Positions 1 through 7,877 of a DNA stretch of 64,000 nt are shown piece by piece. The stretch is taken from the NCBI RefSeq assembly GCF_002886255.1, contig NZ_KZ614149.1, positions 620,001 through 684,000 of the forward strand, written 5' to 3'. The notes under the pieces are model-generated. The model searched no databases. It worked only from the letters and a program-made list of their open reading frames with translations, and was not told where the DNA came from. Numbering within the stretch: the stretch's first letter is position 1; each line of letters opens with the position of its first letter. The position numbers were made by a program, and so were the translations under genes. The DNA is from Alteribacillus bidgolensis (GTDB lineage Bacteria; Bacillota; Bacilli; Bacillales; Marinococcaceae).

Positions 1-45
1 GAAAAATGGCAGGAGAAGTCATGGAGTCCAAATGATAATGAGTAA
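1..45 (+). CDS. C-terminal end of an upstream gene (partial)
   Basis: Frame 1 is open from the first base and ends in TAA at 43-45, giving a 14-residue tail, EKWQEKSWSPNDNE. In B. subtilis the gene upstream of this block is gpsA, but this tail is too short to assign to it. It could also be chance open frame. The stop lies just before a promoter-like element for the next gene. Confidence 0.35.
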   Translation, partial: EKWQEKSWSPNDNE

Positions 46-52
46 CAATTGG

Positions 53-80
53 CACGCCTCCTTTAATCATGCATAGGATA
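53..80 (+). promoter_or_regulatory. SigmaK-type promoter for spoVIF
   Basis: CATAggaTA (72-80) matches the sigmaK -10 pattern CATAnnnTA. A CAC (-35 type) lies at 53-55 with a 16-bp spacer. SpoVIF is a late mother-cell protein made under sigmaK in B. subtilis, so the match fits the gene. No other promoter pattern is seen before the ATG at 111. Confidence 0.5.
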
Positions 81-110
81 ATTTGAATAGTGATTAAGGG
101 AGGCTGTTAC

Positions 111-377
111 ATGCGACACCGTCAAAACGATTCATTTTTTGACCAGATTGAGAAAAAAACGAATGTAAAACAAGAAGATTTATTTAAACTGGTACAATCC
201 TTGAATGGAGCTGACTTTCAAGATGAGCAAACCGTACGCCGCGTCATTTCTGATGTTGGTAAACTTGCTGGGAAAACTGTATCCAAAAAACAAGAAGATG
301 AATTAGTCAAAGCCATTGTTAACAACAATATCCCGTTTGATTTGGCTTCTTTAAGCAAGTGGTTCCAGTCAAAATAA
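111..377 (+). CDS. spoVIF: Stage VI sporulation protein F (SpoVIF family)
   Basis: An 88-residue hydrophilic protein. The opening FFDQIEKKTNV, the central DEQTVRRVISDVGKLA and the C-terminal ISL/SKWF-type segment match the SpoVIF (YjcC) family, a late mother-cell factor needed for coat assembly and spore resistance; it has been linked to GerE function. ATG 111 is chosen over the in-frame GTG at 90 because AAGGGAGG at 97-104 is correctly placed for it, and because B. subtilis SpoVIF is of similar length. The gene is monocistronic: a sigmaK-like promoter lies upstream and a hairpin terminator downstream. It is not at this locus in B. subtilis, as far as I recall. Confidence 0.8.
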   Translation: MRHRQNDSFFDQIEKKTNVKQEDLFKLVQSLNGADFQDEQTVRRVISDVGKLAGKTVSKKQEDELVKAIVNNNIPFDLASLSKWFQSK

Positions 378-490
378 TTTTAGATTTCTTTATGCTTCAA
401 AGGCATATGCTCATTCCAATGGATACCTTTATGAATACAGTAAAAAGAATAGAATAAAGGCTGTAGAAAAAAAGGAAAGAATATAGCAAA

Positions 491-526
491 AGCCAGCTGG
501 ATCAGCCCCGGTTCAGCTGGTTTTTG
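491..526 (+). terminator. Rho-independent terminator after spoVIF
   Basis: The arms 493-503 and 510-520 pair over 11 bp (core CCAGCTG/CAGCTGG, two G-U pairs) around a 6-nt loop, followed by TTTTT. The A-run upstream could let it work in both directions. Confidence 0.75.
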
Positions 527-650
527 ATGGAAAAAAAGAAACGAATGGGATATATTATTTTTCTACAAAACATTGAAAACAATTCGGACATGCAGTCACA
601 GCTTGTTCCATGTGTTATAATATGGACTGAATTAAAGGAGGTTGCGGTTG

Positions 651-845
651 ATGACAGCTTTACAAAACATGTGGTTTTCCTTTTTTGGTATATTTTTAAT
701 GTTTGTGTCGGCCGGGCTTACCGTGTTATCACAAAAGCTGCCTGGAATTTGGCGGGTATTATTACTTATATTGTCATTTTTATGTCTTATGATAGCTGGT
801 CTAATTGTTTTTGCCGTCGTAGTAAGAGGGCCGCTGGCTGAATAA
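651..845 (+). CDS. yphE: YphE-like small membrane protein (DUF2768)
   Basis: A 64-residue protein made almost entirely of two hydrophobic segments (about 8-27 and 36-57) joined by a short basic hinge, so probably an integral membrane hairpin. Size, topology and position just before yphF and spoIVA match B. subtilis YphE, a DUF2768 protein of unknown function. ATG 651 is preferred over TTG 642 because the strong AAAGGAGG at 634-641 lies 9 nt from it and would overlap the other start. A TATAAT at 616-621 may be the -10 of its promoter, but no good -35 is seen. Confidence 0.75.
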   Translation: MTALQNMWFSFFGIFLMFVSAGLTVLSQKLPGIWRVLLLILSFLCLMIAGLIVFAVVVRGPLAE

Positions 846-895
846 AAAAACTCTACGTTAACATATAACGACCTTTCTGCTTAGGAGGTGAAGCA

Positions 896-1615
896 GTGAA
901 AATTAAATTGATTGCATCATGTTTGGGTTTGATTCTTCTATTTTTCTTATCGGGTTGTATGTTCCCGCAGGAAAAAAGGGCGGAAAATCAAGTACCTTAT
1001 GAAAATCAGCTTGCTTCCGTTCAGCAAGCGGTTGATCAATATAAACAAGATAACAGTGTGCTTCCTATAAAAACAAAGGATGAAGATACACCGATATATC
1101 AGAAATATGTAATAGATTTTAAGCAGTTACTGCCGCGTTATATGCAAGAGCCGCCAGGAAATTCTTTTGAAAATGGTGGATTTTATCAATATGTGATTAT
1201 TAATCCGGAAGAGGAAGCAGAAGTTAAAGTAATTGACTTACGTATTATGAGAGAGATACAAGAACTACAGCGAGAAGTAAATAACTATATTAAAGAAAAT
1301 GAATATGCTCCTATTGAAGAACCCATTGGCCCTGGGGTTTATTCCATAGATATGGAGAAGCTGGATTACCATCGGGATGCGAAAGTGGAAAGTCCATACA
1401 ATGAGACATATTTACCTCTAATCATTAATAAACATGGAAATGTTTTAATCGATTATGCAATGGATTTAAATATAGCTTTACGAGAAAATGACCATAATTT
1501 CAAAAAAGGTGATGACATAAGAGAAATATTAACGGACCATTCGCCGATAGTACCTGTATTCTCTGTTCCGTATACGATTGATGACAATGGAGAGCCGTCA
1601 TTTAAAAAAGAATAA
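896..1615 (+). CDS. yphF: YphF-like lipoprotein
   Basis: A 239-residue protein with a lipoprotein signal: basic N-terminus, hydrophobic core, then the lipobox LSGC with the acylated Cys at residue 21. The mature part is hydrophilic and acidic and should face the outside of the membrane. Position between yphE and spoIVA and the overall layout match YphF of B. subtilis; its function is not established. The GTG start at 896 has AGGAGGTG at 882-889. The gap to yphE is only 50 nt without a terminator, so the two are probably cotranscribed; a terminator follows yphF. Confidence 0.75.
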   Translation: MKIKLIASCLGLILLFFLSGCMFPQEKRAENQVPYENQLASVQQAVDQYKQDNSVLPIKTKDEDTPIYQKYVIDFKQLLPRYMQEPPGNSFENGGFYQYVIINPEEEAEVKVIDLRIMREIQELQREVNNYIKENEYAPIEEPIGPGVYSIDMEKLDYHRDAKVESPYNETYLPLIINKHGNVLIDYAMDLNIALRENDHNFKKGDDIREILTDHSPIVPVFSVPYTIDDNGEPSFKKE

Positions 1616-1637
1616 CAATATAAAACATAAAACGAAG

Positions 1638-1680
1638 AAAGACACTTTCCGTTGTAAAACATCAGGAGAGTGTCTTTTTT
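1638..1680 (+). terminator. Terminator after yphF
   Basis: AAAGACACT (1638-1646) pairs with AGTGTCTTT (1669-1677), 9 bp, followed by a T-run. The 22-nt loop is long, but the stem and U-tract are convincing. Confidence 0.7.
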
Positions 1681-1833
1681 ACTTACAAAATGTAAATACA
1701 ATTCGATTAACTGTATAAGCAAAACCTATATTATTTAACGTACAGGACGGAGTAACGATGTTATGGACGGCATTTCGAGTGAGATATAGCTAATCTGTTA
1801 TATGCTAGCTGTTATTCTTTGAAAGCTTTACCG

Positions 1834-1894
1834 TCTCATTTCTCTTTTAAGTTTAAGCATATAAGTTTGAATCATAGCATAAGTAGAAATGAGA
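1834..1894. repeat. Long-loop inverted repeat upstream of spoIVA
   Basis: TCTCATTTCT (1834-1843) is exactly repeated in inverted form as AGAAATGAGA (1885-1894), with 41 nt between. It lies in the 370-nt gap between yphF and spoIVA, upstream of the promoter-like element, and has no T-tract, so it is not a terminator. It may be a protein-binding site. The rest of this gap shows no gene. Confidence 0.4.
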
Positions 1895-1933
1895 AAGTCA
1901 TATCCGTCGGACATTATCATAAATATATAATGT

Positions 1934-1941
1934 CATACATG
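1934..1941 (+). promoter_or_regulatory. SigmaE-like -10 element for spoIVA
   Basis: CATACATG fits the sigmaE -10 pattern CATACAnT in all but the last base. It lies 44 nt before the spoIVA GTG. No convincing sigmaE -35 is seen 14-15 bp upstream (AT-rich 1911-1919). B. subtilis spoIVA is sigmaE-dependent, which supports the placement. Confidence 0.35.
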
Positions 1942-1984
1942 CAAGACCGGTATCGGAATTTCACATTGAACAGGAGGGGATCTA

Positions 1985-3466
1985 GTGGAAAAGGTTGATA
2001 TCTTCAAAGATATCGCGGAGCGGACCGGTGGAGACATCTATCTAGGAGTAGTCGGAGCAGTCCGTACCGGTAAATCCACTTTTATTAAAAAGTTCATGGA
2101 GCTTGTCGTTCTTCCTAATATGGAAAGTGAAGCAGATAAAGCACGAACAAAAGATGAACTGCCGCAAAGTGCTGCCGGGAAGACGATCATGACAACAGAA
2201 CCGAAATTTGTTCCTAACAATGCTGTCTCATTAGAAGTGGATGAAGGGCTTGAAGTAAATGTTAGACTCGTAGATTGTGTTGGATATGCCGTAGAAGGTG
2301 CTAAAGGATATGAGGATGAAAATGGACCACGAATGATAAACACACCGTGGTATGAAGAACCCATCCCTTTTCAAGAAGCAGCAGAAATAGGAACACGTAA
2401 AGTTATTCAAGAACACTCAACTTTAGGAGTTGTTGTTACTTCAGACGGTACGATTGGTGAAATCCCACGCATGGATTATATGGAAGCAGAAGAACGGGTA
2501 GTAGATGAATTAAAAGAGGTTGGAAAACCTTTTATAATGATCGTCAATACAGTCAGGCCGCATCATCCAGAAACAGAATCACTGCGTCAAGAATTATCAG
2601 AAACGCATGACATTCCAGTACTGGCATTAAGTATTGAAAGCATGACAGAACATGATATTCATAACGTATTAAGGGAAGTTCTTTTTGAGTTTCCAGTGCA
2701 TGAAGTAAATGTTAATTTACCAAGCTGGGTAATGGTATTAAGAGATAACCATTGGCTTAGACAAGAATATGAGCAGTCCGTAAGAAATACAGTAAAAGAT
2801 ATTAAAAGGCTGCGAGATGTGGATAGAGTTGTACATCAATTTGCAAATGAATTTGAGTTTATAGAAGAGGCAGGTCTGGCTGGAATTGAAATGGGACAGG
2901 GAATTGCTGAAATCGATCTTTTTGCTCCAGATCACTTGTATGATGAAGTATTAAAAGAAGTTGTAGGAGTAGAGATTCGAGGAAAGGATCATTTGCTTCA
3001 GCTTATGCAAGATTTTGCTTATGCAAAAAGTGAATATGACCAAGTGAGTGAAGCGTTAAAAATGGTAAAACAGACCGGGTATGGCATTGCTGCTCCCGCA
3101 TTAACTGATATGAGTCTGGATGAACCAGAAATTATACGTCAAGGTTCTCGTTTTGGAGTAAGACTGAAAGCAGTAGCACCCTCGATTCATATGATAAAAG
3201 TGGATGTAGAATCGGAATTTGCTCCTATTATCGGCACAGAGAAACAAAGTGAAGAATTAGTTCGCTATCTCATGCAGGATTTTGAAGAAAATCCACTATC
3301 TATCTGGAATTCTGATATATTTGGAAGATCATTAAATTCAATTGTGCGTGAAGGTATCCAAGCCAAACTTTCTCTGATGCCTGAAAATGCAAGATATAAA
3401 TTAAAAGAAACCTTAGAAAGAATAATAAATGAAGGATCAGGCGGATTAATCGCTATTATTCTTTAA
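1985..3466 (+). CDS. spoIVA: Stage IV sporulation protein A, spore coat ATPase
   Basis: A 493-residue protein, against 492 in B. subtilis. SpoIVA binds ATP, hydrolyses it and polymerises on the outer forespore membrane to form the basement layer of the coat, anchored by SpoVM. The N-terminal NTPase domain has the Walker A motif GAVRTGKST (Lys30). A TRAFAC-like DCVGYAVEGA segment replaces a standard Walker B. The hydrophobic C-terminal end, GGLIAIIL, is the part that contacts the membrane and SpoVM in the family. The GTG start follows AGGAGGGG. It is monocistronic, with a terminator after it. Unlike B. subtilis, no hbs gene lies between spoIVA and folE. Confidence 0.97.
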   Translation: MEKVDIFKDIAERTGGDIYLGVVGAVRTGKSTFIKKFMELVVLPNMESEADKARTKDELPQSAAGKTIMTTEPKFVPNNAVSLEVDEGLEVNVRLVDCVGYAVEGAKGYEDENGPRMINTPWYEEPIPFQEAAEIGTRKVIQEHSTLGVVVTSDGTIGEIPRMDYMEAEERVVDELKEVGKPFIMIVNTVRPHHPETESLRQELSETHDIPVLALSIESMTEHDIHNVLREVLFEFPVHEVNVNLPSWVMVLRDNHWLRQEYEQSVRNTVKDIKRLRDVDRVVHQFANEFEFIEEAGLAGIEMGQGIAEIDLFAPDHLYDEVLKEVVGVEIRGKDHLLQLMQDFAYAKSEYDQVSEALKMVKQTGYGIAAPALTDMSLDEPEIIRQGSRFGVRLKAVAPSIHMIKVDVESEFAPIIGTEKQSEELVRYLMQDFEENPLSIWNSDIFGRSLNSIVREGIQAKLSLMPENARYKLKETLERIINEGSGGLIAIIL

Positions 3467-3481
3467 TGATTAAAAAAATGT

Positions 3482-3520
3482 TAGAAAGAAGGAGCAGTGT
3501 ATAAAGCTGCTTCTTTTCTA
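3482..3520 (+). terminator. Terminator after spoIVA
   Basis: GAAAGAAGGAGCAG pairs with GCTGCTTCTTTTC around a short A/T loop (about 3484-3518), an imperfect stem of 11-13 bp ending in a T-rich tract. Confidence 0.65.
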
Positions 3521-3575
3521 TGTGTAATTAGTTAACATAATAAAATTATTAAAAACTTATATCATTGCTCATCTT

Positions 3576-3604
3576 TTGCTTTATACCTACCCTTATGCTA
3601 AAAT
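3576..3604 (+). promoter_or_regulatory. SigmaA promoter for folE-mtrB
   Basis: TTGCTT (3576-3581) and TAAAAT (3599-3604) are separated by 17 bp, 41 nt upstream of the folE start. Confidence 0.55.
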
Positions 3605-3644
3605 TTTTCAAAGGTTAAACTTAATTCGATAGGGGGAAAATAGA

Positions 3645-4214
3645 TTGCCTACTGTTGATCATGATAAAATAAAACAAGCTGTTCGGTTAATACTAGAGGC
3701 TGTTGGTGAGGACCCAAATAGAGAAGGTTTAATGGATACACCTAAACGGGTTGCAAAAATGTATGAAGAAGTTTTTCAAGGGATTCATCAGGACCCGTCT
3801 GAACATTTACAAACGGTATTTGGAGAAGACCACGAAGAACTTGTGTTAGTTCGTGATATTCCGTTTTACTCCATGTGTGAACATCATCTTGTCCCATTTT
3901 ATGGGAAGGCTCATGTAGGATACATACCTAAAGGAGGAAAAGTAACCGGCTTAAGTAAACTAGCTCGTACTGTAGAAACGGTTGCTAAAAAACCTCAGCT
4001 TCAAGAAAGAATTACTTCGACAATTGCTAATACCATAGTGGAAACCTTAGAGCCTCATGGTGTTATTGTTGTAGTGGAGGCAGAACACATGTGTATGACC
4101 ATGCGTGGTGTTAAAAAGCCTGGTGCTGAAACGGTTACATCTGCGGTTAGAGGTACGTTTGAAAAAGATGATGCCTCAAGAGCGGAAGTATTAGCATTAA
4201 TAAATAGATCTTAA
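3645..4214 (+). CDS. folE: GTP cyclohydrolase I (FolE, also called MtrA)
   Basis: A 189-residue enzyme that converts GTP to 7,8-dihydroneopterin triphosphate, the first step of tetrahydrofolate synthesis. The zinc ligands Cys78 and His81 ([10 protein letters not shown]) and Cys150 (HMCMTMRG) are present, so this is the classical zinc-dependent type IA enzyme at full length. Translation starts at TTG 3645 after AGGGGG, which probably limits expression. It is followed 23 nt later by mtrB, the same folE-mtrB pair as in B. subtilis, linking folate and tryptophan metabolism through their common precursor chorismate. Confidence 0.97.
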   Translation: MPTVDHDKIKQAVRLILEAVGEDPNREGLMDTPKRVAKMYEEVFQGIHQDPSEHLQTVFGEDHEELVLVRDIPFYSMCEHHLVPFYGKAHVGYIPKGGKVTGLSKLARTVETVAKKPQLQERITSTIANTIVETLEPHGVIVVVEAEHMCMTMRGVKKPGAETVTSAVRGTFEKDDASRAEVLALINRS

Positions 4215-4237
4215 CTTTTTTAAAGCAGGTGATGATA

Positions 4238-4456
4238 GTGAATAGTAAAGACGATTTTTTTGTCATTAAAGCCGAAGAAGACGGTGTTAACGTGATTGGT
4301 TTAACAAGAGGCACGGATACAAGGTTTCATCATTCAGAAAAACTTGATAAAGGCGAGGTTATGATTGCACAGTTTACCGAACATACATCAGCTGTAAAAG
4401 TAAGAGGTAAAGCCGTCATACAAACCAGCCATGGAGAATTGAGAACGGAAGAATAA
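4238..4456 (+). CDS. mtrB: Tryptophan RNA-binding attenuation protein TRAP
   Basis: A 72-residue protein. The core [20 protein letters not shown] and [17 protein letters not shown] segments are almost identical to B. subtilis MtrB. TRAP forms an 11-subunit ring that, when loaded with tryptophan, wraps (G/U)AG-repeat RNA; the triplet-binding Lys and Arg residues (KLDKGE, VKVRGKA) are kept. GTG 4238 is chosen because it aligns with the B. subtilis start ([11 protein letters not shown] against MNQKHSSDFVVIK) and CAGGTGAT precedes it; ATG 4232 is the alternative. Its target lies in this window at 14124-14170. Confidence 0.95.
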   Translation: MNSKDDFFVIKAEEDGVNVIGLTRGTDTRFHHSEKLDKGEVMIAQFTEHTSAVKVRGKAVIQTSHGELRTEE

Positions 4457-4540
4457 AGTGTAGATATAGGGCTGATAACTTTTAGATATGTCAATATAGC
4501 GTGAAATTTACAATAAAGTTTCGCCCTGTATTAATTTGTC

Positions 4541-4590
4541 AGAAATGCTAACTAATGACTTTGCAGCAAGCCAAATTTTCTAACACTGTT
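4541..4590. repeat. Possible decayed copy of an interspersed repeat (copy A)
   Basis: The segment around ATGACTTTGCAGCAAGCC and AATTTTCTAACA resembles the second half of the better copy at 56604-56700, with about 10 nt missing in the middle. The likeness is weak. It lies in the 395-nt gap between mtrB and hepS, which otherwise holds a hairpin at 4630 and the hepS promoter. Confidence 0.3.
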
Positions 4591-4629
4591 AGGATTGTAT
4601 AAAAGTAAGTTCAACGTATAGGTACTATT

Positions 4630-4660
4630 GCCACCACTTGTCGCAGAAAGCGGTGGCTTT
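4630..4660 (+). terminator. Hairpin, probable terminator of folE-mtrB
   Basis: GCCACC (4630-4635) pairs with GGTGGC (4652-4657), extended by CTT/AAG after one mismatch, with only TTT after it. The stem is good but the U-tract is short. Confidence 0.45.
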
Positions 4661-4711
4661 AAGAATTGATGGACAACAGGTACTAATAGAGGTTTCGACG
4701 AATTTCGCTTC

Positions 4712-4722
4712 TATGCTATAAT
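4712..4722 (+). promoter_or_regulatory. Extended -10 promoter for the hepS-menaquinone operon
   Basis: TGcTATAAT (4714-4722) is a consensus extended -10. The -35 region near 4693-4699 is poor, as is common with extended -10 promoters. It lies 130 nt upstream of hepS and leaves a long 5' leader with no recognised fold. Confidence 0.55.
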
Positions 4723-4851
4723 AGCACCGTTAACTTTTTTATAGTTAGCAAAGTACGAAAACGTAAGCGGTATAAATGTTTGAAGATATGCCAAGATTTC
4801 TAATGAATTACATATTATCACCAAGCTAAAATTATGGGAGGGACGTCTAAC

Positions 4852-5664
4852 ATGATTCAATCACAACAGCAGGCTGAGGAAGTTAAAGACATTGAAAATC
4901 AGTTTTTAAAGATGACTACCCACCCATACTTGAAAAAACATATTGATAGTGCAGAAATAGAGTATGATATTATATTCTTTTTGTTAGAAATAATGAAAGA
5001 GACTAGTCTTACCACAGAAGAAAAACGAGAACAGATACTATCTGCTCTGCTTGTTCAAGCAGCTTTTCTTACGCACGAAAAGGTTCACAATACAAAGTTA
5101 GAAGATAGTATGGAAAAAAAACCGAGACAGCTAACTGTTTTAGCAGGCGACTTTTTCAGCAGCCTTTATTATTTCATGCTCGTCAAAAATGTACATGATG
5201 ATATACTTCCCGTTTTTAGCAGCTCAATTCAGAAAATTAATGTTGAAAAAATGAGTCTGCATTTTTCTGAACATCAATCTGAAGATGAATTGATGAAACG
5301 TTTAGAGACTGTTGAGGGAGGATTTATTTCTGATATAGCCCTTTTTTATAAAAAAAACGAACTTGCTTTCCTTGCCGAAAATTTCTTTTTATTAAAACGA
5401 TTATTTAAAGAAAGAGAAAAGTCAAACTCAAAATATTTATCGGCATTTGCTTCAGCTATTCATTCTTTTAGAGAAGGATATAGAGCAGATGAGATTACAA
5501 ATTGGCCGCCAGCACGTACAAGCAGTTTTTTAAATGAAAAAATATCTGAACTGCAGGTTAAATTGCAAAATCAGCTGGATACTTATCCTGCTATTCATAA
5601 GGTCCCGCTCTATAACCGACTTAAAAATTGGATAAATATGGAATGTGAAGCAAAGATAAAGTAA
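4852..5664 (+). CDS. hepS: Heptaprenyl diphosphate synthase component I
   Basis: A 270-residue protein of the HEPPP_synt_1 family, the non-catalytic small subunit that pairs with HepT to set the chain length of the menaquinone side chain. Sequence identity in this family is low, but [15 protein letters not shown] and the [17 protein letters not shown] C-terminal segment, together with position right before menG, are characteristic. ATG 4852 is chosen because the ribosome binding site GGGAGGGA (4836-4843) overlaps the alternative ATG 4834. It is the first gene of the six-gene menaquinone operon. Confidence 0.88.
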   Translation: MIQSQQQAEEVKDIENQFLKMTTHPYLKKHIDSAEIEYDIIFFLLEIMKETSLTTEEKREQILSALLVQAAFLTHEKVHNTKLEDSMEKKPRQLTVLAGDFFSSLYYFMLVKNVHDDILPVFSSSIQKINVEKMSLHFSEHQSEDELMKRLETVEGGFISDIALFYKKNELAFLAENFFLLKRLFKEREKSNSKYLSAFASAIHSFREGYRADEITNWPPARTSSFLNEKISELQVKLQNQLDTYPAIHKVPLYNRLKNWINMECEAKIK

Positions 5665-5680
5665 TGGGAGAAGGGATAAG

Positions 5681-6415
5681 ATGCAAAAATCCAAAGAAGA
5701 AAGGGTACATGAAGTCTTTGAATCGATTCACGATAAATATGATCAAATGAATTCTATTATTAGCTTTCAGCTTCATAAGTCTTGGCGTAAAGATACAATG
5801 AACAGAATGAACGTTTTTCAAGGAGCTAAAGCTCTGGATGTTTGCTGCGGGACTGCTGATTGGGCTATTAACCTTGCTGAAGCTGTGGGAGAAAACGGAC
5901 ATGTTATTGGATTGGATTTTAGCCAGAATATGCTTGAAGTCGGCAATCAAAAGCTTAGAAATAAACATCTTACAAATGTAGAATTGATAGAAGGAAATGC
6001 TATGAGCCTCCCATTTGAAGATAATACATTTGATTATGTAACCATTGGATTTGGTTTGCGTAATGTTCCTGACTACCAAACGGTATTAGAAGAGATGCAT
6101 CGTGTATTAAAGCCTGGCGGACTGGCAGTATGCCTTGAAACCTCCCAACCAGAACATAAAAAAGTTAAAGGAGTCTATTCTTTTTATTTTAAGCGGGTTA
6201 TGCCGCTTTTGGGGAAATACTTTGCTGGCAGTTATGAAGAATATTCCTGGCTGCAAGAGTCGACTATGTCTTTTCCGAATAAAAGTTTGCTTGCTGTTCT
6301 TTTTTCTGAATCTGGCTTTCATCAAGTAAACGTTATACCATATTCGATGGGTACAGCTGCTGCACACTTTGCAAGAAAAGGAAAAGCAGCTCAAAGTGAG
6401 GAAAATCTAAGATGA
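5681..6415 (+). CDS. menG: Demethylmenaquinone methyltransferase
   Basis: A 244-residue SAM-dependent methyltransferase of the UbiE/MenG family. It adds the final C-2 methyl group to demethylmenaquinone. Motif [11 protein letters not shown], motif II around [10 protein letters not shown], and the UbiE signature [10 protein letters not shown] are all seen. This step is shared by the classical and futalosine routes, so the gene fits either. It starts 17 nt after hepS (GGGAGAAGGG site) and overlaps the next gene by 4 nt, which implies translational coupling. Confidence 0.96.
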   Translation: MQKSKEERVHEVFESIHDKYDQMNSIISFQLHKSWRKDTMNRMNVFQGAKALDVCCGTADWAINLAEAVGENGHVIGLDFSQNMLEVGNQKLRNKHLTNVELIEGNAMSLPFEDNTFDYVTIGFGLRNVPDYQTVLEEMHRVLKPGGLAVCLETSQPEHKKVKGVYSFYFKRVMPLLGKYFAGSYEEYSWLQESTMSFPNKSLLAVLFSESGFHQVNVIPYSMGTAAAHFARKGKAAQSEENLR

Positions 6416-7272
6416 AAAAACTTAAAATAATACTTGAGATGATCAAATTTGAACATACCGTTTTTGCCCTTCCTTTTGCATTTTTAGGTGCAGTTTTAGG
6501 TAATTTAATGGTAGAAGGAAGCTGGCCGACAATATCAGAATGGATTTGGATCACTCTTGCTATGGTTGGCGCAAGAAGTGCGGCCATGACCTTAAATCGA
6601 GTGATTGATTCCAATATTGATAAAAAGAACCCTCGAACGGCTGACAGAGCAATACCTGCTGGATTGATTACGACCAGCCAGAGTATTTTATTTATCACTG
6701 CTTCCTTTCTTTTATTGTTTATTTCTGCTTATCAGCTCAATATGTTATCAGTTTATTTACTTCCTATAGCCGTGTTTTTTCTTACTTTTTACTCTTATAC
6801 CAAAAGGTTCACATGGCTTTGTCATATCTTTCTTGGTGTAACAATAGCAATTGCACCTCTTGGCGGCTGGGTAGGTGCTACAGGCACTCTTCACAGTGAG
6901 GCTTTTTTATTGTTTTTAGCCGTTGCTTTTTGGATTGCGGGTTTTGATATTATTTATGCTACCCAGGATGCTGATTACGATCAGCAGGCAGGCCTTTACT
7001 CTATACCTTCAAGATTTGGTGTTAAAAAAGCATTATACTTAGCACGTTGTTTTCACGTTATTAGTTTTATATCTTTGTTAACACTTCACTTTTTATCGCC
7101 TCTTTCTGTTGTATATCTAGCAGGTGTGTTGCTAGCTGGTATCATTATGGCTTATGAGCATTCAATCGTAAAACCTGATGACCTTTCCAAAGTAAAGGTT
7201 GCTTTTTTTCCAATGAATGGGATTGTTAGCATGGTTATGCTGTTATTTACGATTGGGGATATTCTTCTATGA
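6412..7272 (+). CDS. mqnP: UbiA-family prenyltransferase of the futalosine menaquinone route (MqnP-like)
   Basis: A 286-residue integral membrane protein with about eight hydrophobic segments. The two Asp-rich prenyltransferase motifs are [16 protein letters not shown] (about 62-77) and [12 protein letters not shown] (about 174-185), which bind the allylic diphosphate through Mg2+. It is most like the 4-hydroxybenzoate-type UbiA proteins rather than MenA. With ubiX and mqnA directly downstream, it most likely prenylates 1,4-dihydroxy-6-naphthoate in the futalosine pathway. It overlaps menG and ubiX by 4 nt each. B. subtilis has no such gene here. Family is certain; substrate is inferred from context. 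Confidence 0.88.
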   Translation: MKKLKIILEMIKFEHTVFALPFAFLGAVLGNLMVEGSWPTISEWIWITLAMVGARSAAMTLNRVIDSNIDKKNPRTADRAIPAGLITTSQSILFITASFLLLFISAYQLNMLSVYLLPIAVFFLTFYSYTKRFTWLCHIFLGVTIAIAPLGGWVGATGTLHSEAFLLFLAVAFWIAGFDIIYATQDADYDQQAGLYSIPSRFGVKKALYLARCFHVISFISLLTLHFLSPLSVVYLAGVLLAGIIMAYEHSIVKPDDLSKVKVAFFPMNGIVSMVMLLFTIGDILL

Positions 7273-7877
7273 ATGAAAATAAAAAAGTGTTTACGGTAGC
7301 AATTACTGGGGCAAGCGGGGCAGTATACGGCGTACGTCTTGCACAAATGCTGCTTCAGAATCACCATTTTGTACATTTTTTGGTAAGTGAAGCCGGATGG
7401 CAAGTTTTTAGAGAAGAACTGCTTCTAGATACATCTGATCGAGAAGCTTGTCTAGAAGAGTTATTTTCTAAGTCTTATCAAGAAAACTTAAAAATTCATG
7501 ACTTGCGTGATTTTAAAGCGCCAGTTGCCAGTGGATCGTATCGAACAGACGGTATGGCAGTTATTCCTTGCTCTATGGGAACCCTTTCTAAAATTGCAAA
7601 CGGCAACTCCGGTAATCTATTAGAAAGGGCAGCAGATGTGATTTTAAAGGAAAAGCAAAAATTAATCCTCGTTCCAAGAGAGACTCCGCTTAATGGTATT
7701 CACCTTGAAAACATGCTTAAAGCTGAAAAAAATGGAGCCCACATCATTCCGGCAATGCCCGGATTTTACCATTTGCCGGAAACAAAAGATGATCTTATTA
7801 ATTTTGTAGTAGGAAAGGTTTTGGACGCGTTAAATGTCCATCATTCCCTTTTTACAAGGTGGGGGAGCGGAAAATGA
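7269..7877 (+). CDS. ubiX: UbiX-family flavin prenyltransferase
   Basis: A 202-residue flavoprotein-fold enzyme that makes prenylated FMN, the cofactor of UbiD-type decarboxylases. Diagnostic segments are the FMN-binding TGASGAVYGVRLA near the N-terminus, the PCSMGTLSKIANG loop and the LVPRETPLN motif. In the futalosine route a UbiX/UbiD pair is thought to remove the 6-carboxyl group of dihydroxynaphthoate; the UbiD partner is not in this window. It is translationally coupled to both neighbours by 4-nt ATGA overlaps. Confidence 0.93.
   Translation: MNENKKVFTVAITGASGAVYGVRLAQMLLQNHHFVHFLVSEAGWQVFREELLLDTSDREACLEELFSKSYQENLKIHDLRDFKAPVASGSYRTDGMAVIPCSMGTLSKIANGNSGNLLERAADVILKEKQKLILVPRETPLNGIHLENMLKAEKNGAHIIPAMPGFYHLPETKDDLINFVVGKVLDALNVHHSLFTRWGSGK

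Noticed and set aside
524..841. 105-residue plus-strand frame overlapping yphE
   Set aside because: It starts within the spoVIF terminator tail and runs out of frame over yphE, which has the strong ribosome binding site and a membrane-protein pattern.
4457..4851. Possible riboswitch in the long hepS leader
   Set aside because: Only one simple GC hairpin is seen upstream of the promoter; nothing matches a known menaquinone-, folate- or tryptophan-linked aptamer.
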